NCBI GenBank assembly: GCA_965214915.1
Contig: CBDCCP010000002.1
Location: forward strand, 1,178,001 to 1,242,000
DNA length: 64,000 bases
Source: CATQHP01 sp965214915
Lineage (GTDB): Bacteria; Acidobacteriota; Terriglobia; Bryobacterales; UBA6623
Reading direction: 5' to 3'
In this document: positions 1-8,571 of the stretch, in pieces
Numbering within the stretch: the stretch's first letter is position 1
Layout of the letters: each line of letters opens with the position of its first letter
The notes under the pieces: model-generated
Seen by the model: only the letters and a program-made list of their open reading frames with translations
Told to the model about the DNA's origin: nothing
The model's database searches: none
Translations under genes and position numbers: made by a program

Positions 1-215
1 TTCGAGAAGCGGTGCCCCTCTTGCACCAGCGCTTCGTAGTCGCTGATGATTTCGCCCGCGCGCCGGACACGGGCTTCGTCGCCTTCGATTTCTAGGCATT
101 CGGCGGAAAGATGCGTGTGGACGCCCAGAGCGTCTTCCAACAGCCGGATATTTTCGTCACGGGTCCCGAAGAACGACTGCATTCCTTGGGTGACGGCGAT
201 TTGTGTTCTGGTCAA
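1..215 (-). CDS. PhoH-like family protein, N-terminal fragment (runs off left edge)
   Basis: The frame stays open to the left edge, so only the N-terminal 60-70 residues are present. The translation contains FFGTRDENIRLLEDALGV followed by an LEIEGDEA segment, which matches the N-terminal nucleic-acid-binding region that precedes the P-loop ATPase domain of PhoH-like proteins. The ATPase domain itself lies outside the window. The start is uncertain: an ATG at 182 has a purine-rich stretch directly against it, whereas a TTG at 215 keeps more upstream sequence (LTRTQIAVTQG) and is used here. It lies just downstream of the Gfo/Idh/MocA gene on the same strand. PhoH proteins are cytoplasmic ATPases linked to RNA metabolism. 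Confidence 0.6.
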   Translation of the reverse strand, partial: MTRTQIAVTQGMQSFFGTRDENIRLLEDALGVHTHLSAECLEIEGDEARVRRAGEIISDYEALVQEGHRFS

Positions 216-256
216 TTTGTCGATTCGAATTCTAAGCTGCCTCGGCGCCGGGACGG

Positions 257-1612
257 TCAGACGTCTTCGCGGACGACGAACGGTTCCCGGTATTCACGCG
301 CCAGCAACGCATCGGCCTCGGGGTCGTCGACGATGCGCTCGGTTGCCGAGTCGAAGCGGACCTGCCGTTTGACCCGGTAGGAAATGTTGCCCAAGTGAGC
401 CATGAGCGAAGATTTGTGGCCCTCTTCGACATCGGCGTTGAGATCGCCGACCTTGCGGCTGCGCACCGCGGCGATGAAATTGTCGAAGTGCGGCTGATTC
501 TTGATTTTATCTTTCGGATCTTCGGCGAAGGGGCCGGGCTTTTTGTTTTTGCCGAGATAGGTGTAGTAAGCGCCGTAGTGGGGCAGCGCCATGTATCCTT
601 CCGAGCCGTAGAAAAGCAGGCCGGTGCAGATGCCGTGCGTCGGCCAGTTTTCGCCTATGCCCGCCTCAACGTTGGAGATCCAGGGGCGGATCTCGAAATT
701 CAAGTAAAGATTGCGGCCGGCGTACTCGTAGGCAACGGTCTGCGCGTTAGGGGTCTCCTGGGCGTCCTCGTGAACGAACATGCCGCCCATCGACTGCACG
801 CGGCTGGGATGCTCGTGCAGGTCAAGCGCCCAGCGCATCATGTCGAGTTGATGAACGCCCTGGTTGCCGAGCTCGCCGTTCCCGTAGTCCCACTGCCAGT
901 GCCACTTGTTGTGCAGGCGCAGATTGCTGAACGGGCGGTCGGGAGCGGGGCCTTTCCATAGGTCGTAGTGGATTCCAGCGGGAATCGGGCCTTCCTTGTG
1001 CGGGCCGATGCTGTTGCGCCATTTGTAGGCCAGGCCGCGGGCCAGGTAAACCTTGCCGATCAATCCTTCCTTGAGCTTGCGAATGCCTTCGATAATCTCC
1101 GGGCTGGAGCGGTTTTGCGTGCCGTGCTGGACGATGCGGCCGTAACGGCGCGCGGCGCGGACGGCCTGCTTGCCTTCAAAGGCGTTGTGCGAGAGCGGCT
1201 TTTCAACATAGACGTCCTTGCCCGCTTGGCAGGCCCAGATCGTGCCCAGTGAATGCCAGTGATTCGGCGTGGCCTGAAACACGACGTCGATCGACTTGTC
1301 TTCGAGCAGCTTGCGGATGTCGTAGTAAACGGCGGGCTTATTGCCGGTGCGCTTGACGTGGTCGCCGAGGCGCTGAGCCATGACCGATTCGTCGATGTCG
1401 CACAGCGCGGCCAATTCGACGTTCTTGGCGGCAAGGTTCTCGACGGCGGTTATGTGCGAACGCCCCCGTCCGCGCAGGCCGATCACCGCCGCGCGGATAC
1501 GGTCGTTCGGACTCAGCCGTCCGGCGGCGAGCGCCGGCGCGCCGAGCATCGAGGCGCCCGCGGTCGAGGCCGCGGCCGCGCGAACGAATTCTCTTCTGGT
1601 CGAGTCGCTCAT
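257..1612 (-). CDS. Gfo/Idh/MocA family oxidoreductase, Tat-exported
   Basis: A 451-residue protein with a twin-arginine signal (TRREFVRAAAAS) and an Ala-rich hydrophobic stretch, so export in folded form with its cofactor is likely. The Rossmann region begins near residue 38 (AAVIGLRGRGRSH), and the EKPLSHN motif carries the lysine usually involved in dinucleotide-dependent catalysis. The C-terminal substrate domain includes GELGNQGVHQLDMMRWAL, as in the large exported Gfo/Idh/MocA subgroup of planctomycetes and acidobacteria. The probable reaction is NAD(P)-dependent oxidation or reduction of a sugar or cyclitol, with an unknown substrate. It is divergent from a sulfatase, with about 140 bp between them. 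A purine-rich stretch lies upstream of the ATG. Confidence 0.9.
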   Translation of the reverse strand: MSDSTRREFVRAAAASTAGASMLGAPALAAGRLSPNDRIRAAVIGLRGRGRSHITAVENLAAKNVELAALCDIDESVMAQRLGDHVKRTGNKPAVYYDIRKLLEDKSIDVVFQATPNHWHSLGTIWACQAGKDVYVEKPLSHNAFEGKQAVRAARRYGRIVQHGTQNRSSPEIIEGIRKLKEGLIGKVYLARGLAYKWRNSIGPHKEGPIPAGIHYDLWKGPAPDRPFSNLRLHNKWHWQWDYGNGELGNQGVHQLDMMRWALDLHEHPSRVQSMGGMFVHEDAQETPNAQTVAYEYAGRNLYLNFEIRPWISNVEAGIGENWPTHGICTGLLFYGSEGYMALPHYGAYYTYLGKNKKPGPFAEDPKDKIKNQPHFDNFIAAVRSRKVGDLNADVEEGHKSSLMAHLGNISYRVKRQVRFDSATERIVDDPEADALLAREYREPFVVREDV

Positions 1613-1755
1613 GACGGGTCTGTCTTCTTCCCTACTAAATACTAGCGAAGTCGGCTCGGGGAGTGTCGTGATGGAATAGACGACCGTCCGCTGACGTATA
1701 GAAACGCACCTTCGCTACCCGCGTGAAGACTCGTTTTCGGTATCCTTACTGCCAA

Positions 1756-3168
1756 ATGCACTCGATTCGCCTGTTCGTCCTGGCCGCCTGCTGCCTCTGC
1801 TTTGCTTCCGGCGCTCACGCCCGCAAGCCGAACTTCGTTTTTATTCTCGGCGAGGGACAGGGTTGGAACAGCACTTCCGTGCGCATGGACCCGGATGTTG
1901 CCGAGTCCGCGAGCGCGGTGTTCCGCACGCCCAACTTGGCGCGGCTGGCTGCAGAGGGGATGCGCTGGACGCGGTTTTACGCACCCTCGCCCCGCTGCAC
2001 TCCTTCGCGGGCGACCTATCTGACCGGGAAAAGTCCGGCCAAGCTGGGCATGACTTTCGTGACGGCGCGCGCGGGGGCGAATTCCAAGCTGCTGGAGCCC
2101 AGGGCGTTGCTGGAGTTGCCGATGAAAGAAACGACCGTCGCCGAGATTCTCGGGCAGGCTGGATACGCATCGGCCCACTTCGGCAAATGGCACGTCGGGA
2201 GCGTCGATCCGCGGCAGCACGGCTTCACGGAAAGCGACGGGGCGAACCGCAATGGCGGGCCGGACAATACGCCACACCCGAACCCGACCGAAGCCTACGG
2301 CACAGCCCGCCGCGCGGTCGATTTCATGGAACGGCAGGCGACGGCCGGAACGCCCTTTTATTTGCAGGTCTCTCACTACGGCGGGCGCAGCGCGGCCGAT
2401 GCGCTGGAAGCTACCAATGAAGAGGTCCGCGGGTGGGGCATCGGACGCAGCGCCGGCGCTGCCGCGGTGATTTTCGACATGGACATTACCATCGGGAGGA
2501 TTCTCGACAAGATCGACGAGTTGGGCATCGCCGGCGCCACTTATGTTTTCTATACGACCGATCACGGGACCGGCGGGGCTGCGAACGGCCCGCTTACGCA
2601 GGGCAAGGGGTCGGTTTGGGAAGGCGGGTTGCGGGTCCCCTTCCTGATACGCGGTCCGGGGATCGCGCCGGGCTCGGTATCGCGAGCGGCCGCTACGGGG
2701 GCGGACCTGGTTCCTACCCTGACGGAGTTAGCCGGCGTCGACCGGCTGCCCGACGGGATCGAAGGCGGGAGCTTGGCCGAAGTGTTGAAAAACGGCGGAA
2801 ACGGGAATATCGAGCGTCCGCTGCCGGAACTGGTTTTTCATTTTCCGCACTACGACTTCGACCCGCTGGGGCCGGCGTCGGCGATTATTGCCGGGGATTT
2901 CAAGTTGATCCGCTTTTATGAGAGCGGGGAGCGGCGTTTGTTCGATCTCTCGAAAGACTTGGGGGAACGGCGGGACCTGACCCCCACGATGCCGAAGAAA
3001 GCGGCTGCGCTGGATGCGCGGTTGTCGGCCTACCTGGCAAGCGTCGGGGGAAAACTGCCGACAAAAAACCCGGACTACGATGCGGCGCAGCCCTCGGAAC
3101 GACGCGAGCGCGGCGGAGGCCGGCGGAATCGGAGGCGGCAGGGGAACAGGCGGCCGCGCGGCAATTGA
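1756..3168 (+). CDS. Secreted sulfatase-family protein with altered metal site
   Basis: A 470-residue alkaline phosphatase-superfamily sulfatase. The start at 1756 is chosen because it gives a clean signal peptide (MHSIRLFVLAACCLCFASGA); a GTG at 1723 would add 11 residues before it. The formylglycine signature CTPSRATYLTGKSP is at about residue 81, and GKWHVG is present. Sulfatases usually start with an Asp-Asp-Leu-Gly metal-binding motif, but here the same place reads LGEGQGWN, and the second metal motif reads TTDHGTGG rather than SDNGG. Activity may therefore differ from a standard arylsulfatase. The C-terminus is an Arg/Gly-rich low-complexity tail. Confidence 0.85.
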   Translation: MHSIRLFVLAACCLCFASGAHARKPNFVFILGEGQGWNSTSVRMDPDVAESASAVFRTPNLARLAAEGMRWTRFYAPSPRCTPSRATYLTGKSPAKLGMTFVTARAGANSKLLEPRALLELPMKETTVAEILGQAGYASAHFGKWHVGSVDPRQHGFTESDGANRNGGPDNTPHPNPTEAYGTARRAVDFMERQATAGTPFYLQVSHYGGRSAADALEATNEEVRGWGIGRSAGAAAVIFDMDITIGRILDKIDELGIAGATYVFYTTDHGTGGAANGPLTQGKGSVWEGGLRVPFLIRGPGIAPGSVSRAAATGADLVPTLTELAGVDRLPDGIEGGSLAEVLKNGGNGNIERPLPELVFHFPHYDFDPLGPASAIIAGDFKLIRFYESGERRLFDLSKDLGERRDLTPTMPKKAAALDARLSAYLASVGGKLPTKNPDYDAAQPSERRERGGGRRNRRRQGNRRPRGN

Positions 3169-3183
3169 GCGCCGCGGAGACGC

Positions 3184-3690
3184 TTACTGCGGCGCCCCTG
3201 AATCCGTAAAAACCAGGATATGCTTTTTGGCTTCTATTTTGGCGGCGTCGATGCCGGGAACCTTGAGCAGGTCTTCCAGCGAGCGGAAGTCGCCGTGCTC
3301 TTTGCGGTAGCGCAGGATGGCGGCGGCTTCGGAACGTCTGAGCGACATGCGGCTTTCGAGCTGGATCGCCCGCGCCTTGTTGACGTCGATCGGCGGCAAC
3401 TCTTCGGCGGGAAAATTCTTGCTCAGGTATGCGAGCACGAGATGCAGGTCTTCGTCGGCGGCCTTCATGCCCAGGCCCATCATTTTCTTCAGGGTGTTGC
3501 CCCAACCGTTGCGGTCTTGGCGCAAAGACACGGACTTCGCCATCTCGTGGCAGGTCTTGCAGAGCTTTTCCGTCTCCGCCTTGCCGGGGCCATCGGGAAG
3601 CTGCGCCCGGGCCGGCAGCGTAAGCGCAACCGACATCGCCGCTGCCGCTAACAAGCGGAACGGGAACGGGGTATCGCCGGAGAGCTTCAT
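3184..3690 (-). CDS. Exported monoheme cytochrome c / helix-hairpin-helix protein
   Basis: A 168-residue protein with a signal peptide, followed by one CKTCH heme-binding motif near residue 44 in a cytochrome c-like segment that includes a candidate axial methionine in KKMMGLGMK. The C-terminal 65 residues look like a ComEA-type helix-hairpin-helix unit (VNKARAIQL ... ILRYRKEHGDFRSLEDLLKVPGID). Such modules bind DNA in ComEA, but here the partner is unknown. The gene ends close to the sulfatase on the opposite strand and lies 18 bp beyond the stop of the beta-propeller gene on its own strand, so the two may be co-transcribed. Heme attachment would take place in the periplasm. Confidence 0.8.
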   Translation of the reverse strand: MKLSGDTPFPFRLLAAAAMSVALTLPARAQLPDGPGKAETEKLCKTCHEMAKSVSLRQDRNGWGNTLKKMMGLGMKAADEDLHLVLAYLSKNFPAEELPPIDVNKARAIQLESRMSLRRSEAAAILRYRKEHGDFRSLEDLLKVPGIDAAKIEAKKHILVFTDSGAPQ

Positions 3691-3708
3691 GGCAGGGCCG
3701 CTTGGCGC

Positions 3709-5235
3709 TCAGTGCTCGATCGGGATGCCGAAGGCATAGAGGGCGCTGCCCGCCGTTGTCAAATAGACGTGTGCCGGACCGGCGGACAGGGCGTAGCCGG
3801 AAGCGGCGGCCGTAACGGCGCCTCCGCTGTCCCACAGGGTCTCGCCCGTCGCGCCGTCGAGCGCGTAAAGCTTGGCGGGAATCGAATCCCGGCGGCCGCC
3901 CGCAACAGCGAAGACTACGCCGTTGACCACGATCGGCGGCAGAGGCGTATCCATCCGCGCGGACTCCCAGCCCTTTTCGAGAGCGGGTTTTCCGCCGCGG
4001 TCGACGATTTTCCAGGCGGCGACGGAGCCTTTGCCGCCCGCAACGCTCGGAGCCAATATCCAATTCATAGCGCCGGAATCGCGCCACGCCGCGAGCGCGC
4101 CCGGCGAAAAGTCTTTATCGGAGAACGCTTCGGTCTTTGCCGCCGGCGCGTCGAGGTCGGCGGCGGCGTACAGATGCAGCGAGCCGTCGGCGGCGGCCGC
4201 CGCGATGTAATCCTTCCCTTTGTAGTCCACGACGAGCGGCGAGGAGCGGAAGCCGCCGCCGGGACTTGACGCCAGCGGCTTAAGGCTTTTCGCTTCGAGG
4301 GCAACGACGCTTCCCTTCTCCGTCGCGGCATAGACGACGCCGTCCGGTCCGATTGCGGGACCGAGAAACCCGGCTATGGAACCGCCGGTCGATTCCCATT
4401 TCGAGACTTTCTTCGTCTCGATGTCGAGCGCCCAGACGCCATCGGGCGCACCGCCGCAACCGTTGGATGTGGCCACGTAGGCCGTGTTGTCGACGACGAT
4501 CAATCCCTTCGCGTTGGCGTTCGCCGGCAGGAAGGCGGCGGGGGCGTCGTGGTCGTGTCCGTTGGAAGTGTAGAGCGCATGCAGCATGCCGCCGGCCGAC
4601 AGCGCATAGACCAAGCTCAGGCCGCGCAGAGAGCGGCCGGCGGGTGGGCGGGTGCGCGTGTCCCGCGGCCGGGAAACGGCCGGCCGGGCCGGAGCGCGGG
4701 CAGTGGCCGCAGCCAGCGTTACGGCGCCTTCCTGGGGCTCGCCGACGCCGCTTTTGCCGGGAGTGCGCCGCCCGCGCGCGGCGAAACCGCCGAGCGAAGG
4801 CAGCGCCGCCGCGGTCGGTCGCGAGAGATTCGCGGTCATTCCGCCCGGACACGCAGCCGAGCCGCCGCCCGAGACTGCTCCCAGCGGACGGCTCCACTCG
4901 GGCCGGGCGAGATCGGTGTCCATCGTGAACACGGCGCCCGAACTTCCTGCGACGAAACCGAGCGAGCGAAAACCGCGGTGGCTGATCAGGAAGTCGAGCA
5001 GGACGGGCGCCGTCAGGGCGTTCCCCTGCCGCGCCTCGTTGTCGAGTTGCATCTTCCAGAGCATCTGAAATTCCGGCGAGCGGACGGAGGCGGTCGAGAT
5101 CTTCGTATCCGCGCGGACCCAGCCGGAGCGCTGGGCGTCGTTGCCGGCGGTCGTCCAGTCGTCGGCGCCGGCCGCGGCCGTGAATACGAGCAGGCAGGCG
5201 ATCGTTCTGGCGGTATCGGCGGCGGACCGTTTCAT
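3709..5235 (-). CDS. PQQ-binding-like beta-propeller repeat protein
   Basis: A 508-residue exported protein starting MKRSAADTARTIACLLVF. This internal start is preferred over an ATG 87 bases upstream because it puts the signal peptide at the N-terminus. Outer-strand repeats typical of PQQ-type propellers are visible, such as GVWALDIETKKVSKWE, VYAATEKGSVVALE and KLYALDGATGETLWDSG. Residues about 150-210 are Arg/Ala/Pro-rich and break the regular pattern. It is divergent from and paralogous to the next gene. Both begin their mature part with a DDWTTAGNDAQRSGW or ADWLTDGGNPQRTAW type segment. The function is probably a periplasmic scaffold or dehydrogenase-like protein; no catalytic residues could be assigned. 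Confidence 0.8.
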   Translation of the reverse strand: MKRSAADTARTIACLLVFTAAAGADDWTTAGNDAQRSGWVRADTKISTASVRSPEFQMLWKMQLDNEARQGNALTAPVLLDFLISHRGFRSLGFVAGSSGAVFTMDTDLARPEWSRPLGAVSGGGSAACPGGMTANLSRPTAAALPSLGGFAARGRRTPGKSGVGEPQEGAVTLAAATARAPARPAVSRPRDTRTRPPAGRSLRGLSLVYALSAGGMLHALYTSNGHDHDAPAAFLPANANAKGLIVVDNTAYVATSNGCGGAPDGVWALDIETKKVSKWESTGGSIAGFLGPAIGPDGVVYAATEKGSVVALEAKSLKPLASSPGGGFRSSPLVVDYKGKDYIAAAAADGSLHLYAAADLDAPAAKTEAFSDKDFSPGALAAWRDSGAMNWILAPSVAGGKGSVAAWKIVDRGGKPALEKGWESARMDTPLPPIVVNGVVFAVAGGRRDSIPAKLYALDGATGETLWDSGGAVTAAASGYALSAGPAHVYLTTAGSALYAFGIPIEH

Positions 5236-5306
5236 GACGGATTCTTCGGGCGGCTGCGGCTGTCCGCCAAAAGTAAATATAGCGAATGCAGTAAAATGTC
5301 TCAACG
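5236..5306. promoter_or_regulatory. Divergent intergenic region between two propeller genes
   Basis: This short AT-richer gap of about 71 bp separates two divergently oriented paralogs and must carry both promoters. A TAAAAT hexamer lies about 13 bp before the plus-strand start and could be a -10 element. No clear -35 box or operator dyad was found. Confidence 0.35.
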
Positions 5307-6869
5307 ATGCCGATTTTGGCAATGCGAGTTCCGATTTACGCTTTCGCCCTCCTGCTCGGTTCCGCGCCGCTGTGGAGCGCGGACTGGCTGACCGACGGCG
5401 GCAATCCCCAGCGCACGGCGTGGCAAAAAGACGAGACGATCTTCACGCTCGAAAACGTTGCCGAGACCAAGCTGCTGTGGAAGATCAAGCTCGACAACGA
5501 GCCGCGGCAGATGCACTCGCTCTTCCCTCCCCTGATCGCCGAGCGCGTCGAAACCACCGACGGCCCGAAGCAGATTGCCCTGGTGGCGGGGGTTTCGGAC
5601 AACCTCTTCGCCATCGACGTAGAAACGGGAAAGCTGATCTGGAGCAAGCATTTCGACAACGAGTGGACGCCCCAGCCCGGCGACCGGCCGCACTATCTGC
5701 TGTGTCCGGGGGGGCTGACCGCAACGCCGACGATCGGCCCGACGGATACGCCGGGCAAGTACACCGTTTACGCGGTTTCCTGGGACGGTAGGCTGCGGCG
5801 GGTCAACCTGGCCGACGGCGAGGACATCGCTCCGCCGGCGAAGTTCATGCCGCCGAACGGCAAGCCCTACGCGCTGAATCTTGTCGACAACGTCATCTAT
5901 ACGCACAGCGCGCAGCGCTGCGGCGGCAACCCGAACGTGGCTTACGTCTACGACCTGGCTACCGACATTGTCGGCAGTTGGGGGCCTGCGGGAGGCGGCA
6001 TGTGGGGCCGCACGGGTCCGGCGATCAGCTCGGAAAAGGTAATGTACACCGGCACGGGCGACGGCGTCTGGGACCCCGAGAACGGCGTATTCGGCAACGG
6101 CATTATCGGCCTGCAGCAAAATCCCGATTCGAAGTCGCTGGAGCTTTACGACTACTACGGGCCGTCGAATGCCGAATGGCTTTTCAAGCGCGACCTCGAC
6201 ATGCAGGTCACCCCGGCGATCTTTCACTACAAGGGCCGGGAATTGATGGTGGACGCGGGCAAGGAGTGCCGCATCTATCTGATGGACCTGGAGTCGATCG
6301 GCGGCGACGACCACCGCACGCCCCTTTACCGTTCTCCGCTGATCTGCAACGAGGAAGTGAACTTCGCCTCCGCCGGCGTCTGGGGCTCGATGGCCAGTTG
6401 GGAGGACGCCGATGGGACGGTATGGGTGCTGACCCCGATCTGGGGCCCGAAGCACTCCAAGTTTCACGCCCCGATCGAGTACGGCGAAGTCGAGGACGGC
6501 GCCATCGTCGCCTTCAAAGTCGAGGACAGGGACGAGGGAGCCTGGCTGGCGCCGGCCTGGATTTCGCGCGACATGAACCGCGCGGAACCGCCGGTGATCG
6601 CCAACGGCATCGTCTTTGCCTTCGGCAACGGCGAGGATACGCACCAGGCGATGTTCGACGTCGGGCTGACCAACACGGCGGAAGAACGGATCGCCGGTTC
6701 GTCTCACGCGGTGCTCTATGCGTTGGACGCCCGCACGGGCAAGGAACTCTGGTCGAGCGGCGACGAGATTGCCTCGTGGAACCACTGGAGCGGTCTTTCG
6801 ATCGCCAACGGACGGGTCTATATCGCCACTTTCGACGGCGTTCTCTACTGCTACGGGATCGAGCGCTAG
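5307..6869 (+). CDS. PQQ-binding-like beta-propeller repeat protein
   Basis: A 520-residue secreted propeller protein. The signal peptide reads MRVPIYAFALLLGSAPLWSA, so the second ATG at 5322 may be the true start. Repeated blade motifs are visible: LFAIDVETGKLIWS, GIIGLQQNP and VLYALDARTGKELWSSG. A CPGGLTATPT segment is shared in form with the divergent paralog, which has CPGGMTANLS. The two genes look like an old duplication followed by inversion. The stop overlaps the stop of the convergent phosphorylase gene by four bases. Role unknown; a periplasmic, possibly quinone-linked or structural function is inferred from the fold only. Confidence 0.83.
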   Translation: MPILAMRVPIYAFALLLGSAPLWSADWLTDGGNPQRTAWQKDETIFTLENVAETKLLWKIKLDNEPRQMHSLFPPLIAERVETTDGPKQIALVAGVSDNLFAIDVETGKLIWSKHFDNEWTPQPGDRPHYLLCPGGLTATPTIGPTDTPGKYTVYAVSWDGRLRRVNLADGEDIAPPAKFMPPNGKPYALNLVDNVIYTHSAQRCGGNPNVAYVYDLATDIVGSWGPAGGGMWGRTGPAISSEKVMYTGTGDGVWDPENGVFGNGIIGLQQNPDSKSLELYDYYGPSNAEWLFKRDLDMQVTPAIFHYKGRELMVDAGKECRIYLMDLESIGGDDHRTPLYRSPLICNEEVNFASAGVWGSMASWEDADGTVWVLTPIWGPKHSKFHAPIEYGEVEDGAIVAFKVEDRDEGAWLAPAWISRDMNRAEPPVIANGIVFAFGNGEDTHQAMFDVGLTNTAEERIAGSSHAVLYALDARTGKELWSSGDEIASWNHWSGLSIANGRVYIATFDGVLYCYGIER

Positions 6870-7666
6870 GAAGGGTCGGGAGCGGCGGCCGATATCCGGC
6901 GCCCCGCGCGGGCGATCCGCCGCAGGATTTCGCGGCTTGGGTCGCCGGCGCCCTTGTCGAAGTTGCTGTCTTCTCCTCCGGGCGCATTCGTCACGTGGAC
7001 GACCATTCCTATGGCCAGCCGCCGGGCCCGGGCGAGCGCGAAGAGCGAGGCCGCCTGCATCTCAACGGCCAGAATGCCCTCGGAGGCGTGGGCGCGGATT
7101 TGCGCAGCCGTTTCACGATACGGCGCGTCGGTTGTCCAGACCGCTCCGCGGGCGACCGGCAAGCCTGCTCCGGCGATCTCTTCCGCAAGGATGGACGCCA
7201 AGGGCTCGGGCGCATCGACGTAACGCGAAGGCGGGATATAGTGCAGCGACGTTCCTTCGTCGCGCAGCGCCTTGGTGGGAACCACGAGGCTCGGCAGCGG
7301 CAACTCCGGGGCTATTCTTCCGGCGGACGCCAGGCCGATAATCGCTTTGGCGCCCGAAACGGCCATCTGTTCGGCAATGAGCGCTGCATACGGGCCGCCG
7401 ATGGTGCGGTCCACGATGCCGACTTCGATGCCGTCGAGGCGCAGCACCTCCATAGTGGTATGGAAACAGGCCCAATGCTCCGATTTGGAAGCCGCCCCGT
7501 CGGCCTTCAGCGCATCGACCAGGTCACCGTCGAAGTCAAGCGCGCAAATCGATGGCACGCGGGCCGGCGCCCTGCCGTCGCGGGCCCTGACCGCATCCAG
7601 CAGCGCTTCGGGCTTGAACTCCGTATCGGCTTCCAGCGGGTGATCGAGTAACGGGAGGTCGTTCAT
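6866..7666 (-). CDS. Nucleoside phosphorylase (PNP/UDP family)
   Basis: A 266-residue cytoplasmic protein without a signal peptide. The start at 7666 (MNDLPLLDHP) is preceded by AAAGAGAG at ribosome-binding distance, whereas the upstream extension is Arg/Cys-rich and unlike coding sequence. Family features are the SGAKAIIGLASAGRI phosphate/nucleoside region and the VEMQAASLFALAR segment, which carries the Glu-Met-Gln/Glu nucleoside-binding motif. Uridine phosphorylase-like enzymes of this type cleave a nucleoside with phosphate to a free base and ribose-1-phosphate. The substrate could be uridine or a purine nucleoside, and the sequence does not decide between them. Confidence 0.82.
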   Translation of the reverse strand: MNDLPLLDHPLEADTEFKPEALLDAVRARDGRAPARVPSICALDFDGDLVDALKADGAASKSEHWACFHTTMEVLRLDGIEVGIVDRTIGGPYAALIAEQMAVSGAKAIIGLASAGRIAPELPLPSLVVPTKALRDEGTSLHYIPPSRYVDAPEPLASILAEEIAGAGLPVARGAVWTTDAPYRETAAQIRAHASEGILAVEMQAASLFALARARRLAIGMVVHVTNAPGGEDSNFDKGAGDPSREILRRIARAGRRISAAAPDPS

Positions 7667-7706
7667 GAAACTCTCTTTGCGCGCCGCGTCGCCATCTTGC
7701 CGTGGG

Positions 7707-8510
7707 TCAGTCGCCCCGCTGAACCGGCGCCAGCGGCGTCCGCAGCAGCCCCCACAGCCGCTGAGCGGTCTCGCTGTCCAGACCGGGCGCGCCGTAGCGC
7801 AGTTGCGATTTTTCCGTTCGCTGCCGATAGGTCCGAAACAGCCGGTCCCAGACGGATAGCACGCTGGCATAGTTGGAATCCATCTCGATTCGCCTTTGCG
7901 AGTGATGGATTTTATGCATGTCCGGCGAGACGATCAGCAGCCGCAGCAGCCCGTCAACCCGGCCGGGCAGAGCGATGTTGGCGTGGTGGAACAACGCCGC
8001 GATGCGGAGCAGTAGATCGTAGAGCAGCAGCACGCCCAGAGGAAGACCGAGCAACAGGATAAACGGCAGGCGCAACAGGTTGGAGATGGCCACCTCGCCG
8101 AAGTGAAAGCGGACCGCGGTGGAGACGTCCATCGACGGGTCGCCGTGGTGTACGCGGTGAAAACGCCAGAGAAAGGCGATGCCGTGGTTGGCGCGGTGCC
8201 AAGCATAGGTCCAGACGTCCAGCGCGACGAGCGCGCCGGCCGCGGCGAGAAGCGGCGGCGGAGCGGCCCAACGCAGGATGCCGATGCCCCGCGCTTCCGC
8301 GTAAATGCAGGCCGCGACCGTAACGCCCGAGAACGCGGCGGCCGTCATGACGGCATTGATCCCGCCGAGAATCAGATTGCGCGTCGAATGGAGCGCCCGC
8401 CGGCCTCTAGCGAACGGCCGGAAGGGAGCGAACGACTCCCAGGCCCACAGCAGCGCAAAGGTTATCGCCGCGGCCGCGATGCGTGCGAGCTCGTTGTCGG
8501 CTAACTGCAT
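7707..8510 (-). CDS. Fatty acid hydroxylase / sterol desaturase superfamily membrane protein
   Basis: A 267-residue integral membrane protein with the histidine clusters of the non-heme di-iron hydroxylase superfamily: HRANH near residue 108, HRVHH near residue 118, HHANI in the middle and HKIHH toward the end. Three or four transmembrane helices flank these clusters. The family hydroxylates or desaturates lipids, alkylglycerols or sterols with O2. It sits 40 bp downstream of the phosphorylase start on the same strand, but the pair has no obvious shared pathway. The substrate is likely a membrane lipid. Confidence 0.88.
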   Translation of the reverse strand: MQLADNELARIAAAAITFALLWAWESFAPFRPFARGRRALHSTRNLILGGINAVMTAAAFSGVTVAACIYAEARGIGILRWAAPPPLLAAAGALVALDVWTYAWHRANHGIAFLWRFHRVHHGDPSMDVSTAVRFHFGEVAISNLLRLPFILLLGLPLGVLLLYDLLLRIAALFHHANIALPGRVDGLLRLLIVSPDMHKIHHSQRRIEMDSNYASVLSVWDRLFRTYRQRTEKSQLRYGAPGLDSETAQRLWGLLRTPLAPVQRGD

Positions 8511-8571
8511 TGCCGCTTATTCATCATGGCGGAAGGGCAGCGCGCAGACAAGCCCGCGCCTGCCGTCCGGT

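Noticed and set aside
1613..1755. Operator between the first oxidoreductase and the sulfatase
   Set aside because: No dyad or clear promoter could be supported by eye.
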